A stretch of 64,000 bases of DNA, from assembly GCF_031882575.1 (NCBI RefSeq), contig NZ_CP134772.1, forward strand, positions 1,631,001 through 1,695,000. The letters run 5' to 3'. The stretch is from Pseudomonas sp. VD-NE ins. GTDB lineage: Bacteria > Pseudomonadota > Gammaproteobacteria > Pseudomonadales > Pseudomonadaceae. Below the pieces are notes generated by a model, which had not been told where the DNA came from, did not search any database, and worked only from the letters and a program-made list of their open reading frames with translations. Position 1 is the stretch's first letter, and the number at the start of each line of letters is the position of its first letter. Shown in pieces: positions 8,145 through 16,626 of this stretch. A program made the position numbers and the translations under genes.

Positions 8145-9056
8145 CGGTGTCAGGGCGATGTAGTCAGTGCCCACCTTGAGCGAATATCCCTCCAGCACCT
8201 GCTGACACAACGTCACAATCTCCTCGACCCACTCAACGCCCACCCGCCACGAGACCACCACCTGCAGATTCGGTGGTCGTTGATCGATGTTGAGCAAGGT
8301 CAATTCCCCCCGTGCCAATTCTTCAGTCACCAGTACCGGCGGCAGCACACCAATACCAAACCCATCGCGCAACAACCGCGTGATCGCCGACACTGAATTC
8401 ACGCAATTCAAGCGCGGCGCCAGCACGCCGTTCGCCTGCATCAACGCCAGCAGGTCCTGATGCGGCCGGGAGTTTTTCGAATAGGTGATGATCCGCTCCT
8501 GCGCCAGTTCGCTGAGGTCGGCGTAGTCGCGGTTGTAGATCGAATTGCTTGCGACGATCCAGCCCAGCGGATGGCTGGCCAACTCCAGGCTGCGCACGCT
8601 TTCATGGCGGATCAGGTCAGTTTGCAGAACGATGTCGAGAAAGCCTTTTTGCAACTGATCGCAGAGGTTCAGCGAAGTATCCGCTACCAGTTCGATTTCC
8701 ACTCGCGGATACAGATCGGTCATCTGCGCTACCAACGGGCTGAGCCAGGTGTGAATCACTGTGTCCATCACGCCGATACGTACACGGCCAACCTTGCTTG
8801 AGCGGGTTTCGATCGATTGCTTGAGTGCCGACATCGTGTCAAGCATCTGCTCGGCATACTCCAGCACTTTCAGGCCTTCCGGCGTCAGGCTGACACCGCG
8901 TGAATCGCGCAAAAACAGCTTCACCCCCAGCTCGCCTTCCAGCACCGCAATGCGGCTGGAAATCGATGCCTGGGTGGTGAACAGCTTGTCGGCGGTCAGG
9001 CGAAAACTCTTCAGTCGGGCGACCCAGACAAAGGTCTCGAGAAACTTCAGGTTCAT
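8142..9056 (-). CDS. LysR-family transcriptional regulator (of the 5-oxoproline/MFS operon)
   Basis: 304 residues. The N-terminal winged HTH is visible (FVWVARLKSFRLTADKLFTT then QASISSRIAVLEGELGVKLF), followed by a PBP2-type effector domain from about residue 90 (VRIGVMDTVIHTWLSPLVAQ). The start is ATG 9056; a TTG two codons upstream is unlikely. It is divergent from the MFS-pxpABC cluster with a 159-base shared promoter region, the standard layout for a LysR regulator controlling its neighbour. An effector related to 5-oxoproline or the transported acid is inferred from context only. Confidence 0.85.
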   Translation of the reverse strand: MNLKFLETFVWVARLKSFRLTADKLFTTQASISSRIAVLEGELGVKLFLRDSRGVSLTPEGLKVLEYAEQMLDTMSALKQSIETRSSKVGRVRIGVMDTVIHTWLSPLVAQMTDLYPRVEIELVADTSLNLCDQLQKGFLDIVLQTDLIRHESVRSLELASHPLGWIVASNSIYNRDYADLSELAQERIITYSKNSRPHQDLLALMQANGVLAPRLNCVNSVSAITRLLRDGFGIGVLPPVLVTEELARGELTLLNIDQRPPNLQVVVSWRVGVEWVEEIVTLCQQVLEGYSLKVGTDYIALTP

Positions 9057-9215
9057 GGGCAAGGCTCGGGTGACAAATTTTTCTTATGGCTAAGGCGGGT
9101 TTTTATTCGTTGGACGCAGCAGGGCCGCGCGACGAAAAATCGACGCATCCGGTCCCCACGATAGGCGTCGTCGGGGCTACGAACAAGACCAATAAAAAAC
9201 CTGCGGAGATAAGCC
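9057..9215. promoter_or_regulatory. Divergent promoter region between LysR gene and MFS-pxp operon
   Basis: The 159-base interval must hold both promoters. It contains interrupted dyads that could be LysR sites: TTCGT...ACGAA (9105-9139 region) and CGACGC...GCGTCG (around 9140-9170). The ribosome site for the MFS gene is CGGAGATAAGCC directly before ATG 9216. Which dyad is bound is not decidable from one sequence. Confidence 0.45.
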
Positions 9216-10502
9216 ATGCGTGCTCCCGACACCCTAGAAGTACCCAAGGCAACGGCGCGTCCGGGGCCGTTCGACTGGTATCGCAACATCAACCAGCAGG
9301 AGCGTCGTACGTTCTGGAGCTGCAAGATCGGCTACGGTCTGGACGGCATGGACACGCAAATGCTCAGCTTTGTCGTGCCGACACTGATTGCGATGTGGGG
9401 CATCACCACCGGTGAAGCGGGGCTGATACACACCAGCACGCTGATCGCCTCGGCCATTGGCGGCTGGGTTGCCGGGATTCTCTCTGACCGCATCGGTCGC
9501 GTGCGCACCCTGCAACTGACCGTGCTGTGGTTCGCCTTCTTCACGTTCCTCTGCGGTTTCGCGCAAAACTACGAACAACTGTTGATCGCCCGCACCTTGA
9601 TGGGCTTCGGTTTCGGTGGCGAATGGACCGCCGGTGCGGTACTGATCGGCGAGGTGATTCGCGCCAAGGACCGTGGCAAAGCGGTGGGCATGGTGCAATC
9701 GGGGTGGGCGCTGGGCTGGGGGCTGACCGCGATTCTGTATGCGTTGCTGTTTTCCGTGCTGCCACCGGAAGATGCCTGGCGGGCACTGTTCATCCTCGGC
9801 ATCGTGCCGGCAATTTTCGTGATTTTCGTCCGTCGATTGGTGAAAGATCCGGAGATCTACCGCGAGGCCAAGGCGCAGCAAACGCCGGAGACTCAGTCGA
9901 AGTTCTACGAGATCTTTGCCCCCGGCATGCTCTTCACCACGTTCCGCGCTTCGCTGCTGACCACTGGCGCGCTGGGCGGCTATTACGCGATTACTTCCTG
10001 GCTGCCGACCTTCTTGAAAAACGAGCGCGGTTTGAGCGTACTCGGCACAGGCGGTTATCTGGCGATGGTGATTGTCGGCTCCTACGTCGGTTACGTGATC
10101 AGCGCCTATCTGACTGACCTGCTGGGGCGGAAAAAGAATTTCATTCTGTTCGCGGTCGGCTCGTTCACCATCGTTCTGCTCTATACGCAGCTGCCGGTGA
10201 GCAACGGCGTGATGCTGTGGCTGGGCTTCCCGCTGGGCTTCTTCGCCTCGGGGATTTTCAGCGGCATGGGCACGTTTCTGACTGAACTGTTTCCTACGCG
10301 AATTCGTGGCTCGGGGCAGGGCTTTTGCTACAACATCGGTCGGGCGCTGGCGGCATTGTTTCCGCTGCTGATTGGTCTGCTTAGCCAGAAAGTACCGTTG
10401 AGCGTAGGCATTGGCGCCTTTGCGGCGGTGTCTTACGGCGTGGTGATTATCGCGGCGTTGAGCCTGCCGGAAACCCGTGGCAAGCAACTGGACGCGCAGT
10501 AA
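9216..10502 (+). CDS. MFS transporter, sugar-acid/aromatic-acid symporter type
   Basis: 428 residues, 12 predicted transmembrane helices. Signature motifs include [17 protein letters not shown] (MFS motif A after TM2), [17 protein letters not shown] (TM4-5) and the second-half repeat [31 protein letters not shown] resembles the AAHS (acid:proton symporter) branch. It is the first gene of a run with pxpA, pxpB and pxpC (63 bases before pxpA), so uptake of 5-oxoproline or a related organic acid is the natural hypothesis. ATG 9216 has a good upstream CGGAG. Confidence 0.85.
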   Translation: MRAPDTLEVPKATARPGPFDWYRNINQQERRTFWSCKIGYGLDGMDTQMLSFVVPTLIAMWGITTGEAGLIHTSTLIASAIGGWVAGILSDRIGRVRTLQLTVLWFAFFTFLCGFAQNYEQLLIARTLMGFGFGGEWTAGAVLIGEVIRAKDRGKAVGMVQSGWALGWGLTAILYALLFSVLPPEDAWRALFILGIVPAIFVIFVRRLVKDPEIYREAKAQQTPETQSKFYEIFAPGMLFTTFRASLLTTGALGGYYAITSWLPTFLKNERGLSVLGTGGYLAMVIVGSYVGYVISAYLTDLLGRKKNFILFAVGSFTIVLLYTQLPVSNGVMLWLGFPLGFFASGIFSGMGTFLTELFPTRIRGSGQGFCYNIGRALAALFPLLIGLLSQKVPLSVGIGAFAAVSYGVVIIAALSLPETRGKQLDAQ

Positions 10503-10564
10503 CTGATAACCTGCGCAGCACAGTCCTACAGATAAAAAGACAAGCACCTACAGGAGTGTTCACC

Positions 10565-11317
10565 GTGAGCCGCCTGCTATTGAATTGCGACATCGGCGAG
10601 AGTTTCGGCAGCTGGACCATGGGTCTGGATGCCGAGGTCATGCCCTTCATCGATTGCGCCAACGTCGCCTGTGGTTTCCACGCCGGCGACCCGAGCATCA
10701 TGCGCAAGACCGTCAGCCTGGCGTTGAGCCACGGGGTAACGATCGGCGCACACCCGGCCTATCAGGATCTGGTCGGATTCGGCCGCCGCTCCATGGCGTA
10801 CTCCGCGCAAGAGCTGCAAGACATCCTGCATTATCAGATCGGCGCCCTCGACGGCATCTGCAAGGCGCAGGGCGGCCGGGTCAGTTACGTCAAACCTCAC
10901 GGCGCGATGTACAACGACATGATGGCCAACCCGGCGCAGTTGCGCGCGGTGATTCAGGCGGTGGCTGCTTACGACCGCAGCCTGCCGTTGATGCTGATGG
11001 CCACCCGCGACAACGCCGTCGCGCAGCAGACCGGCGATGAGTACGGTGTGACTCTGTGGTTCGAAGCCTTCGCCGATCGCGCCTACGACAGCGCCGGCAA
11101 ACTGGTTTCACGACAGCTGCCGGGCGCTGTGCATCACGAGCCTGAAAAAATCATCGAACAAGCGTTGATCATCGCCCGTGGCGACAACCTCACCGCCAGC
11201 GACGGCAGCGCCTTGCGCCTGCACGCCAACACCCTCTGCGTGCATGGCGACAACGCCAGTTCGGTGGCCGCCGTGCAGCGCATTCGCGAGGCCTTGAATC
11301 AGCAGAGTGCCTTATGA
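10565..11317 (+). CDS. pxpA: 5-oxoprolinase subunit A (LamB/YcsF family)
   Basis: 250 residues. PxpA works with PxpBC to hydrolyse 5-oxo-L-proline to glutamate with ATP. Family hallmarks are the N-terminal [42 protein letters not shown], and [11 protein letters not shown]. The start is GTG 10565, preceded by CAGGAG at 8 bases; an in-frame GTG at 10556 overlaps that ribosome site and is unlikely. Its stop overlaps the pxpB start in an ATGA junction, so the subunits are translationally coupled. Confidence 0.93.
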   Translation: MSRLLLNCDIGESFGSWTMGLDAEVMPFIDCANVACGFHAGDPSIMRKTVSLALSHGVTIGAHPAYQDLVGFGRRSMAYSAQELQDILHYQIGALDGICKAQGGRVSYVKPHGAMYNDMMANPAQLRAVIQAVAAYDRSLPLMLMATRDNAVAQQTGDEYGVTLWFEAFADRAYDSAGKLVSRQLPGAVHHEPEKIIEQALIIARGDNLTASDGSALRLHANTLCVHGDNASSVAAVQRIREALNQQSAL

Positions 11318-12018
11318 ACCCAAGGATTGAAGTGGTGGCACTGGATTGCCTGATGGTGCGTCTGTTCGATGAAATCGCTGAAGCCAACATGCCGTGGATG
11401 CTCGCTGCCAGTGAGCGTTTGCGTACGGTGTTTGGTGCGCAACTGATCGATCTGGTGCCGTCGTATACGACATTGATGGTGCATTACGATCTGACGGTTT
11501 TGAGCCCGAATCAGGCGCGGGAATTGATCGGCGAAGCGTTGATCGACCTGTCACCGAATGCGCAAACCGCTGGCCAGTGCCATGTGCTGCCGGTCTGGTA
11601 TGACTTGAGTGTTGGCCCTGAGCTGAGCTTGCTCGCCGAGCGCAGCGGTCTGGCGGTGGCGGAGGTCATCCGGCGGCACAGTGCGCGGGAGTATCAGGTG
11701 TTCGCGCTTGGCTTTGCGCCGGGGTTCGCCTTTATGGGGCTGGTGGAAGAGGTTCTGGCGGCGCCACGTCTTGACACGCCGCGCAAGAAAGTCGCTGCCG
11801 GCAGCGTCGGCATTGCCGAGCGGCAAACCGCTGCGTATCCCGTGGTCTCACCCGGTGGCTGGAACCTGATCGGCCGCACCCCGGCCAAATTGTTCGACCG
11901 CCATCGCGATGGCTACAGCCTGATGCAACCGGGCGACACGGTGCGATTCGAAGCGATCAGTCATGCCGAGTTCGTCAATCTGGGCGGCGACGACACGCCA
12001 CTGGAGGTGCAGGCATGA
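11314..12018 (+). CDS. pxpB: 5-oxoprolinase subunit B (KipI-like)
   Basis: 234 residues of the allophanate-hydrolase subunit 1 / KipI family. Motifs seen are [17 protein letters not shown] (here [13 protein letters not shown]), [34 protein letters not shown], and [12 protein letters not shown], the characteristic central block. It forms the PxpBC sub-complex that activates 5-oxoproline with ATP. Start and stop both overlap neighbours (ATGA junctions at 11314 and 12015), typical of a complex made in fixed ratio. Confidence 0.93.
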   Translation: MNPRIEVVALDCLMVRLFDEIAEANMPWMLAASERLRTVFGAQLIDLVPSYTTLMVHYDLTVLSPNQARELIGEALIDLSPNAQTAGQCHVLPVWYDLSVGPELSLLAERSGLAVAEVIRRHSAREYQVFALGFAPGFAFMGLVEEVLAAPRLDTPRKKVAAGSVGIAERQTAAYPVVSPGGWNLIGRTPAKLFDRHRDGYSLMQPGDTVRFEAISHAEFVNLGGDDTPLEVQA

Positions 12019-12932
12019 GTCGACTGACGATTGAAGCAAGTACACCGCTGTGCCTGTTGCAGGATGCGGGACGTTTCGGCGTGCGGCATCTGGGCGTCAC
12101 CCAGGGTGGTGCAGCGGATTGGTGTTCGATGAGCTGGGCCAACTGGTTGCTCGGTAATCAGCTGGACGCAACGGTGATCGAAATCACCCTCGGCGGGTTT
12201 GCCGTGGTGGCAGAGGAAGATTGTTGGCTGGCGTTGGCCGGCGCGGACCTTGGCGCACAGATCGACGGGCAGCCATTGGCGCCGTGGCGCAGTTTCAAGT
12301 TGAGCAAAGGTCAGAAATTGCAGCTCACTCAACCGTTGCTGGGGGCCCGGGCTTATCTGGCCGCGCCCGGTGGTTTTGATGCACCGAAGGTGTTGGACAG
12401 CAATGCCACCGTGGTGCGCGAAGAACTCGGCGGGCTGGACGGCATGGGCCTGCCGTTGGCCAAGGACGCGACGCTGAGTTATCACGGGGAATCGCAGTTG
12501 CTGCGGGAGGTACCGTTGGCGCTACGGCCGGACCTGAAATCGACTGCTCCTCTGGATCTGGTACTTGGCGCGCAGATCGGCCAGTTCAGCGGGCAGAGCC
12601 TGTTTGACCTGTTCAATACGACCTGGGCTCTGGACAGTCGCGCTGATCGCATGGGCATTCGATTGTTGGGCTGCGCCTTGCACTATCAGGGGCCACCGAT
12701 GATTTCCGAGGGCATTCCGCTCGGTGCGGTGCAAGTGCCGCCGGACGGCCAGCCGATTGTGTTGCTCAATGATCGGCAGACCATAGGTGGTTATCCACGG
12801 TTGGGGGCGTTGACGCCGTTGGCACTGGCGAGGCTGGCGCAGTGCCTGCCTGGACATTCGCTGCACTTCACGCCGGTGATGCAAGAGCAGGCTTGGAGAA
12901 AGCATATCGATTATCTGAATTCCTACTGCTAA
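12015..12932 (+). CDS. pxpC: 5-oxoprolinase subunit C (KipA-like)
   Basis: 305 residues of the biotin-dependent-carboxyltransferase-like family (allophanate hydrolase subunit 2). Visible features: LLQDAGRFGVRHLGVTQGGA near the N-terminus, ARAYLAAPGGFDAPKVL, SRADRMGIRLLG and SEGIPLGAVQVPPDGQPIVL, then GGYPRLGAL. With PxpB it forms the ATP-using half of 5-oxoprolinase. The last gene of the operon; GC then drops sharply into the paralog array at 13050. Confidence 0.93.
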   Translation: MSRLTIEASTPLCLLQDAGRFGVRHLGVTQGGAADWCSMSWANWLLGNQLDATVIEITLGGFAVVAEEDCWLALAGADLGAQIDGQPLAPWRSFKLSKGQKLQLTQPLLGARAYLAAPGGFDAPKVLDSNATVVREELGGLDGMGLPLAKDATLSYHGESQLLREVPLALRPDLKSTAPLDLVLGAQIGQFSGQSLFDLFNTTWALDSRADRMGIRLLGCALHYQGPPMISEGIPLGAVQVPPDGQPIVLLNDRQTIGGYPRLGALTPLALARLAQCLPGHSLHFTPVMQEQAWRKHIDYLNSYC

Positions 12933-13049
12933 CAGCCATTTTTCAGACTCGACACCAAGAATCGTCCTCTAGCGTGAGTACATGCCCCTACATAAATGTC
13001 CGGGCCCGTATGGAATGATGGTTGCTCATCTTTCACAAGGAAGTTACAG

Positions 13050-13544
13050 ATGCGTTATATGAAAGTAGCAGTACAAGGACGAAAAAATGATGAAGACATG
13101 GGCAACACTTATGTTTTCGGACTCTACGATTCTCGTAACACAGAGGTCGTCCATGAGGCGGAAGCAGACGACCACGGGTATAAGCTGAAAAAGGGCAGTA
13201 ACGGCGTCGATGAAAAGCAAGCCAGTCTATTCGAGGGTTTTATGGCGTCCCCTGCGGCGAAGGATCTGCTCGGTATGTTTGAGTTCCATCATCACGGTAA
13301 CTTCCATGAATCCATAGAAGTTATCCACAAGAATGGCGCATTAGAGCTTGAATTGCGCTTCTTTCGGCAAGGTCAAAGGAGCGGGAAGGTAACTCTGCAT
13401 TCTCTTAGAATGGGAGTCGCAACCGTTTGTTTTCCTGTTCCTGGACAGGAATCATGGGGTATTACGCACTCTTCCGGTGCTGTAATGGTGGAAGGCCACG
13501 ATATGAGTCGTTTCTGCAACGCCTTCATTGATATGGGCTGGTAA
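13050..13544 (+). CDS. Unknown protein, paralog 1 of a three-gene array
   Basis: 164 residues, no family recognised. It begins MRYMKVAVQG and ends FIDMGW, the same ends as the two genes downstream (MRYLKV... and ...GW). The middle shares the pattern of a short beta-rich N-terminus, a helix with the F(M)xSxAxxDLL(x)xF motif (here FEGFMASPAAKDLLGMFEF) and a strand with LELRFFRQG. No signal peptide or membrane helix, so cytoplasmic. ATG 13050 follows AAGGAAG within the leader CATCTTTCACAAGGAAG shared by all three genes. Base composition is clearly lower in GC than the surrounding pxp and VWA genes, suggesting transfer. An immunity or defence-type accessory protein is possible, but unproven. Confidence 0.75.
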   Translation: MRYMKVAVQGRKNDEDMGNTYVFGLYDSRNTEVVHEAEADDHGYKLKKGSNGVDEKQASLFEGFMASPAAKDLLGMFEFHHHGNFHESIEVIHKNGALELELRFFRQGQRSGKVTLHSLRMGVATVCFPVPGQESWGITHSSGAVMVEGHDMSRFCNAFIDMGW

Positions 13545-13877
13545 AAATGATTCGCTCTTGAGTGAGTCTGAAGTTGACCAAGGGATGTGATTTCGACAGC
13601 AATCACATCCCTGCCTCCCGCCCGCGCACATTCCGGGCGGACGAGGCTATTTCCCCTCATGACGATATTCAACAGCAGGCGCAAAGCCTGTCTGGCGTTT
13701 CAAGAGTGGCAGGCTCGCGCAGGGTCGACGCTTCTGGCCTGTCTGGATTCCTACTTTTGATTACCCTGGTTCGTACTCGAAATCACGACGTTTCATGGCG
13801 CTTCAGTGATTTGACTTACATCGCTTTTGCAAAAGAGATGCGACGATTGACGCTCATCTTTACAAGGAAGTTTACAG
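13545..13877 (+). repeat. Array spacer 1 with two hairpins and conserved leader
   Basis: A 333-base gene-free spacer homologous to the one at 14397-14770. It holds a perfect hairpin at 13582-13611 (11-bp arms GGGATGTGATT/AATCACATCCC, loop TCGACAGC). A second hairpin lies at 13618-13640 (CCGCCCG/CGGGCGG, 9-base loop). A block CAGCAGGCGCAAAGCCTGTC follows, then TCTGGATTCCTACTTTT, and finally the 5' leader of the next gene. Open frames cross it on both strands, but their similarity to the other spacer is at DNA level and includes length changes, so they are probably not genes. Confidence 0.8.
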
Positions 13878-14396
13878 ATGCGTTATCTGAAAGTGATGTT
13901 TCAAGCCAGCTCTGAATGCGAACTCAGCAAGGGCCGCTTTATTGTCAAGTTTTACGATGCGAAAGAAACCGAAGCCGTTTACGAGGAGGAAATCCAGTTC
14001 TTTGACAGGGCAGATGGACGCTTTGGCGAAGGCATTGATCAAGAACAAGCCAAACGAATCGACAGTTTCATGCTGTCTCGCGCGACGAGTGATCTGATCA
14101 CGGTGTTCAAACTCAATCTTCCCGGTATCCCGAATGGCACATCCATGGAACTGATGTCCGGTGGGCACGACGCGAATGGTTTCGCGACACACGTGAGATT
14201 TCGCTTTTTCGCGGAAGACGGCCGGATGATCAACGAAACGACGGTAACTCCGCCGCCGCAGGTACCACCAGTATGGAACTGTTTGCCGAGTGTGCGTGAT
14301 ATTCTCCGAGAGCGTGGGAGACGAGGTACGACCTATGCGGACCCTGTTGATCCTGTGAATCAACTCTGCGAAGACTATATTCATATGGGTTGGTAA
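13878..14396 (+). CDS. Unknown protein, paralog 2 of a three-gene array
   Basis: 172 residues. Closest to paralog 3: MRYLKV start, FYDAKETEAVYEEE against FFEAGKSEAVYESQ, then IDSFMLSRATSDLITVF against LDQFMSSRATRDLVRMF, MELMSGGHD against MELVAEGHT, VRFRFFAEDG against VMFRFFNPDG, and LCEDYIHMGW at the end. These shared blocks define a family I cannot name. Between the FRFF strand and the C-terminal helix lies a variable proline/arginine-rich stretch (residues about 125-155). ATG 13878 follows the repeated leader with AAGGAAG. Probably a soluble cytoplasmic protein of 19-20 kDa. Confidence 0.75.
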   Translation: MRYLKVMFQASSECELSKGRFIVKFYDAKETEAVYEEEIQFFDRADGRFGEGIDQEQAKRIDSFMLSRATSDLITVFKLNLPGIPNGTSMELMSGGHDANGFATHVRFRFFAEDGRMINETTVTPPPQVPPVWNCLPSVRDILRERGRRGTTYADPVDPVNQLCEDYIHMGW

Positions 14397-14770
14397 AAAG
14401 GTCGCCCTTAGCGAATCTGGAAGGCGACAGTGTTCATGCTGTAGCCTTTCAGTTGGCCAAGGGATGTGATTTCGACAGCAATCACATCCCTTTCCCGCCC
14501 GCGCACATTTCGGGCGGACGAGGCTATTTTCCCTCATCCCTTTGAACTGCCGATATTGAACAGCAGGCGCAAAGCCTGTCTGGCACCTCAAGTACGGCAT
14601 GCAAACTCGCGCAAGGCCGGAACTTCTTTACTGTCTGGATTCCTACTTTTAATTACCCTTGTTCGTACTTGGAATCACGACGTTTCGTGATGCTTTAGTG
14701 ATTTGGCCTACATCGTTTTTGAGTAACGGATGCAACGATTGACACTCATCTTTTACAAGGAAGTTTACAG
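14397..14770 (+). repeat. Array spacer 2 with two hairpins and conserved leader
   Basis: 374 bases, homologous to spacer 1 over most of its length. The hairpins are at 14461-14490 (same 11-bp arms) and 14495-14517 (same 7-bp arms, one loop base changed C to T). A short block at 14397-14455 before the first hairpin is not shared. The last 35 bases repeat the ribosome-site leader found before all three genes. Confidence 0.8.
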
Positions 14771-15355
14771 ATGCGTTATCTGAAAGTAGTGGGGCAGGGA
14801 ACTGAAAGCAACCTGGCCATTGGCAACAAATACAATGCTGGTTTTTTTGAGGCTGGCAAGTCTGAAGCAGTCTATGAGTCGCAACTGGGCTTCTACAGAA
14901 TACAAAAACTGAAAGTCAGCGACAGTATTGACCCAGGCCTCATCGCTAAACTTGATCAGTTCATGTCTTCCAGAGCAACCCGTGATCTGGTCAGGATGTT
15001 TGACCGGAATTTTCGGGGTGATTCCACCGGGAAGGTGATGGAGTTAGTGGCCGAGGGGCATACCGAAGACGCTGGCGCAACTGCCGTAATGTTCCGGTTC
15101 TTTAACCCAGACGGCGAATTGAGCCAGGAGCTGCACTTCACGCCTGAAACGGAAGAAGAAAAGAAACGCTCTGAAGCGATCTTGATCGATATTTTCGGGC
15201 CGAGTATCGATGTTCGGGGGAAAAAGAAACGACGTAAAGAAAATCGACGCAGACAAACACCGGTACCGCAGACTGCTGCAGGTCCTGCCATGACAAACGA
15301 TAATACTTATTTCGTGAGCGAACTGTGCAAGGCCTATCTGGCAACAGGCTGGTAA
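14771..15355 (+). CDS. Unknown protein, paralog 3 of a three-gene array
   Basis: 194 residues, the longest member. It carries the family blocks listed for paralog 2. It differs by an inserted segment at about residues 150-165 that is almost all Lys/Arg (RGKKKRRKENRRRQ), which could bind nucleic acid or be a flexible linker, and it ends ELCKAYLATGW. ATG 14771 follows the shared leader. It is followed at once by a strong intrinsic terminator, so the three genes probably share a transcript or at least a 3' boundary. Function unknown. Confidence 0.75.
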   Translation: MRYLKVVGQGTESNLAIGNKYNAGFFEAGKSEAVYESQLGFYRIQKLKVSDSIDPGLIAKLDQFMSSRATRDLVRMFDRNFRGDSTGKVMELVAEGHTEDAGATAVMFRFFNPDGELSQELHFTPETEEEKKRSEAILIDIFGPSIDVRGKKKRRKENRRRQTPVPQTAAGPAMTNDNTYFVSELCKAYLATGW

Positions 15356-15378
15356 ACAGATTGGCCACGGACTCAAGA

Positions 15379-15408
15379 GGCGAGCAGCGGCATGCTGCTC
15401 GCCTTTTT
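15379..15408 (+). terminator. Intrinsic terminator closing the paralog array
   Basis: Perfect 10-bp stem GGCGAGCAGC (15379-15388) and GCTGCTCGCC (15394-15403) with loop GGCAT, followed by five T. It starts 24 bases after the paralog 3 stop. The convergent VWA gene ends 28 bases further on. Confidence 0.9.
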
Positions 15409-15435
15409 GCGATGAAAAACACGGCTGATGTAAAT

Positions 15436-16614
15436 CTATTTCGACAAAAACCGCATCCCTTCCTCAAGTCCGCGCAACGTCAACGGATACATCTGATCCT
15501 CGATCAGATCCCGCACGATGTTGGTCGACGAGGTGTAGCCCCAGGTGTCTTTTGGATACGGGTTGATCCAGATGAGCTTCTTGTACTTCTCCATGAAGCG
15601 CTGCATCCACACGTAACCCGGCTCTTCGTTCCAGTGCTCGACGCTGCCGCCAGCCTGAGTGATTTCATATGGCGCCATGGCGGCGTCCCCGATGAAAATC
15701 ACCTTATAGTCGGCGCCGTACTTGTGCAGCAGGTCCTGGGTGGACGTGCGCTCCGAGGTGCGGCGCATGTTGTTCTTCCACACCGATTCGTAAACGAAAT
15801 TGTGGAAGTAGAAGTACTCCAGATGCTTGAACTCGGTCTTGCAGGCCGAGAACAGCTCCTCGCAGATCTTCACGTGGGCGTCCATCGAACCGCCGATGTC
15901 GAACAGCAGCAACAGCTTCACTGTGTTACGTCGTTCGGGACGCATCTGGATATTCAGCAGACCGGCGTCCTTGGCGGTGTGATCGATGGTGCCGTCAATA
16001 TCCAGCTCTTCCGCTGCGCCTTGACGGGCGAATTTACGCAAGCGGCGCAGGGCGACTTTGATGTTGCGCGTGCCCAGTTCCACCGAGTCATCGAGGTTCT
16101 TGTACTCGCGCTGATCCCAAACCTTGACCGCTTTGCCTTGGCGTTTGCCGGCATCGCCGACCCGGATGCCTTCCGGGTTGAAGCCACCGGAGCCGAACGG
16201 GCTGGTGCCGCCGGTGCCAATCCACTTGTTGCCGCCGGCATGGCGTTCCTTCTGTTCTTCCAGACGCTTCTTGAATTCTTCGATCAGTTTGTCCAGGCCA
16301 CCGAGGGACTGGATCTGCGCGCGCTCTTCGTCGCTCAATGAGCGCTCGAATTCCTTGCGCAGCCAGTCTTCGGGAATTAGCGCCTGCAGATGATCGTCGA
16401 GCTTTTCCAGGCCATTGAAGTAGGCGCCGAACGCGCGGTCGAACTTGTCGAAATGGCGTTCGTCCTTCACCAGAATCGCCCGCGACAAGTAATAGAACTC
16501 GTCCATGTCGGCGAAGGTCACGCGCTGTTTCAACGCGTTGATCAGGTCGAGCAGCTCGCGCACCGACACCGGCACCTTGGCAGCACGCATTTCATTGAAC
16601 AGGTTGAGCAACAT
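15436..16614 (-). CDS. VWA-domain (CoxE-like) protein partnered with MoxR ATPase
   Basis: 392 residues. The C-terminal half is a von Willebrand A domain. Its metal site reads DIGGSM at residues 239-244, i.e. DxGxS rather than DxSxS, followed by a strand FIGDAAMAPYE. The N-terminal half is helical and charged (FKKRLEEQKERHAGG), with a Gly-rich loop at about 127-147. Such proteins work with MoxR AAA+ ATPases in metal-centre insertion or complex remodelling. ATG 16614 lies 12 bases after the MoxR stop and has AGAGG upstream, so the two are one operon. The client complex is not encoded nearby. Confidence 0.85.
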   Translation of the reverse strand: MLLNLFNEMRAAKVPVSVRELLDLINALKQRVTFADMDEFYYLSRAILVKDERHFDKFDRAFGAYFNGLEKLDDHLQALIPEDWLRKEFERSLSDEERAQIQSLGGLDKLIEEFKKRLEEQKERHAGGNKWIGTGGTSPFGSGGFNPEGIRVGDAGKRQGKAVKVWDQREYKNLDDSVELGTRNIKVALRRLRKFARQGAAEELDIDGTIDHTAKDAGLLNIQMRPERRNTVKLLLLFDIGGSMDAHVKICEELFSACKTEFKHLEYFYFHNFVYESVWKNNMRRTSERTSTQDLLHKYGADYKVIFIGDAAMAPYEITQAGGSVEHWNEEPGYVWMQRFMEKYKKLIWINPYPKDTWGYTSSTNIVRDLIEDQMYPLTLRGLEEGMRFLSK

Positions 16615-16626
16615 GGCAGCAGCCTC

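Noticed and set aside
13562..13915. Open frame crossing array spacer 1, similar to a frame at 14466-14690
   Set aside because: The similarity comes from the DNA repeat; the copies differ by frame-changing lengths and lack ribosome sites, so they are not called as genes.
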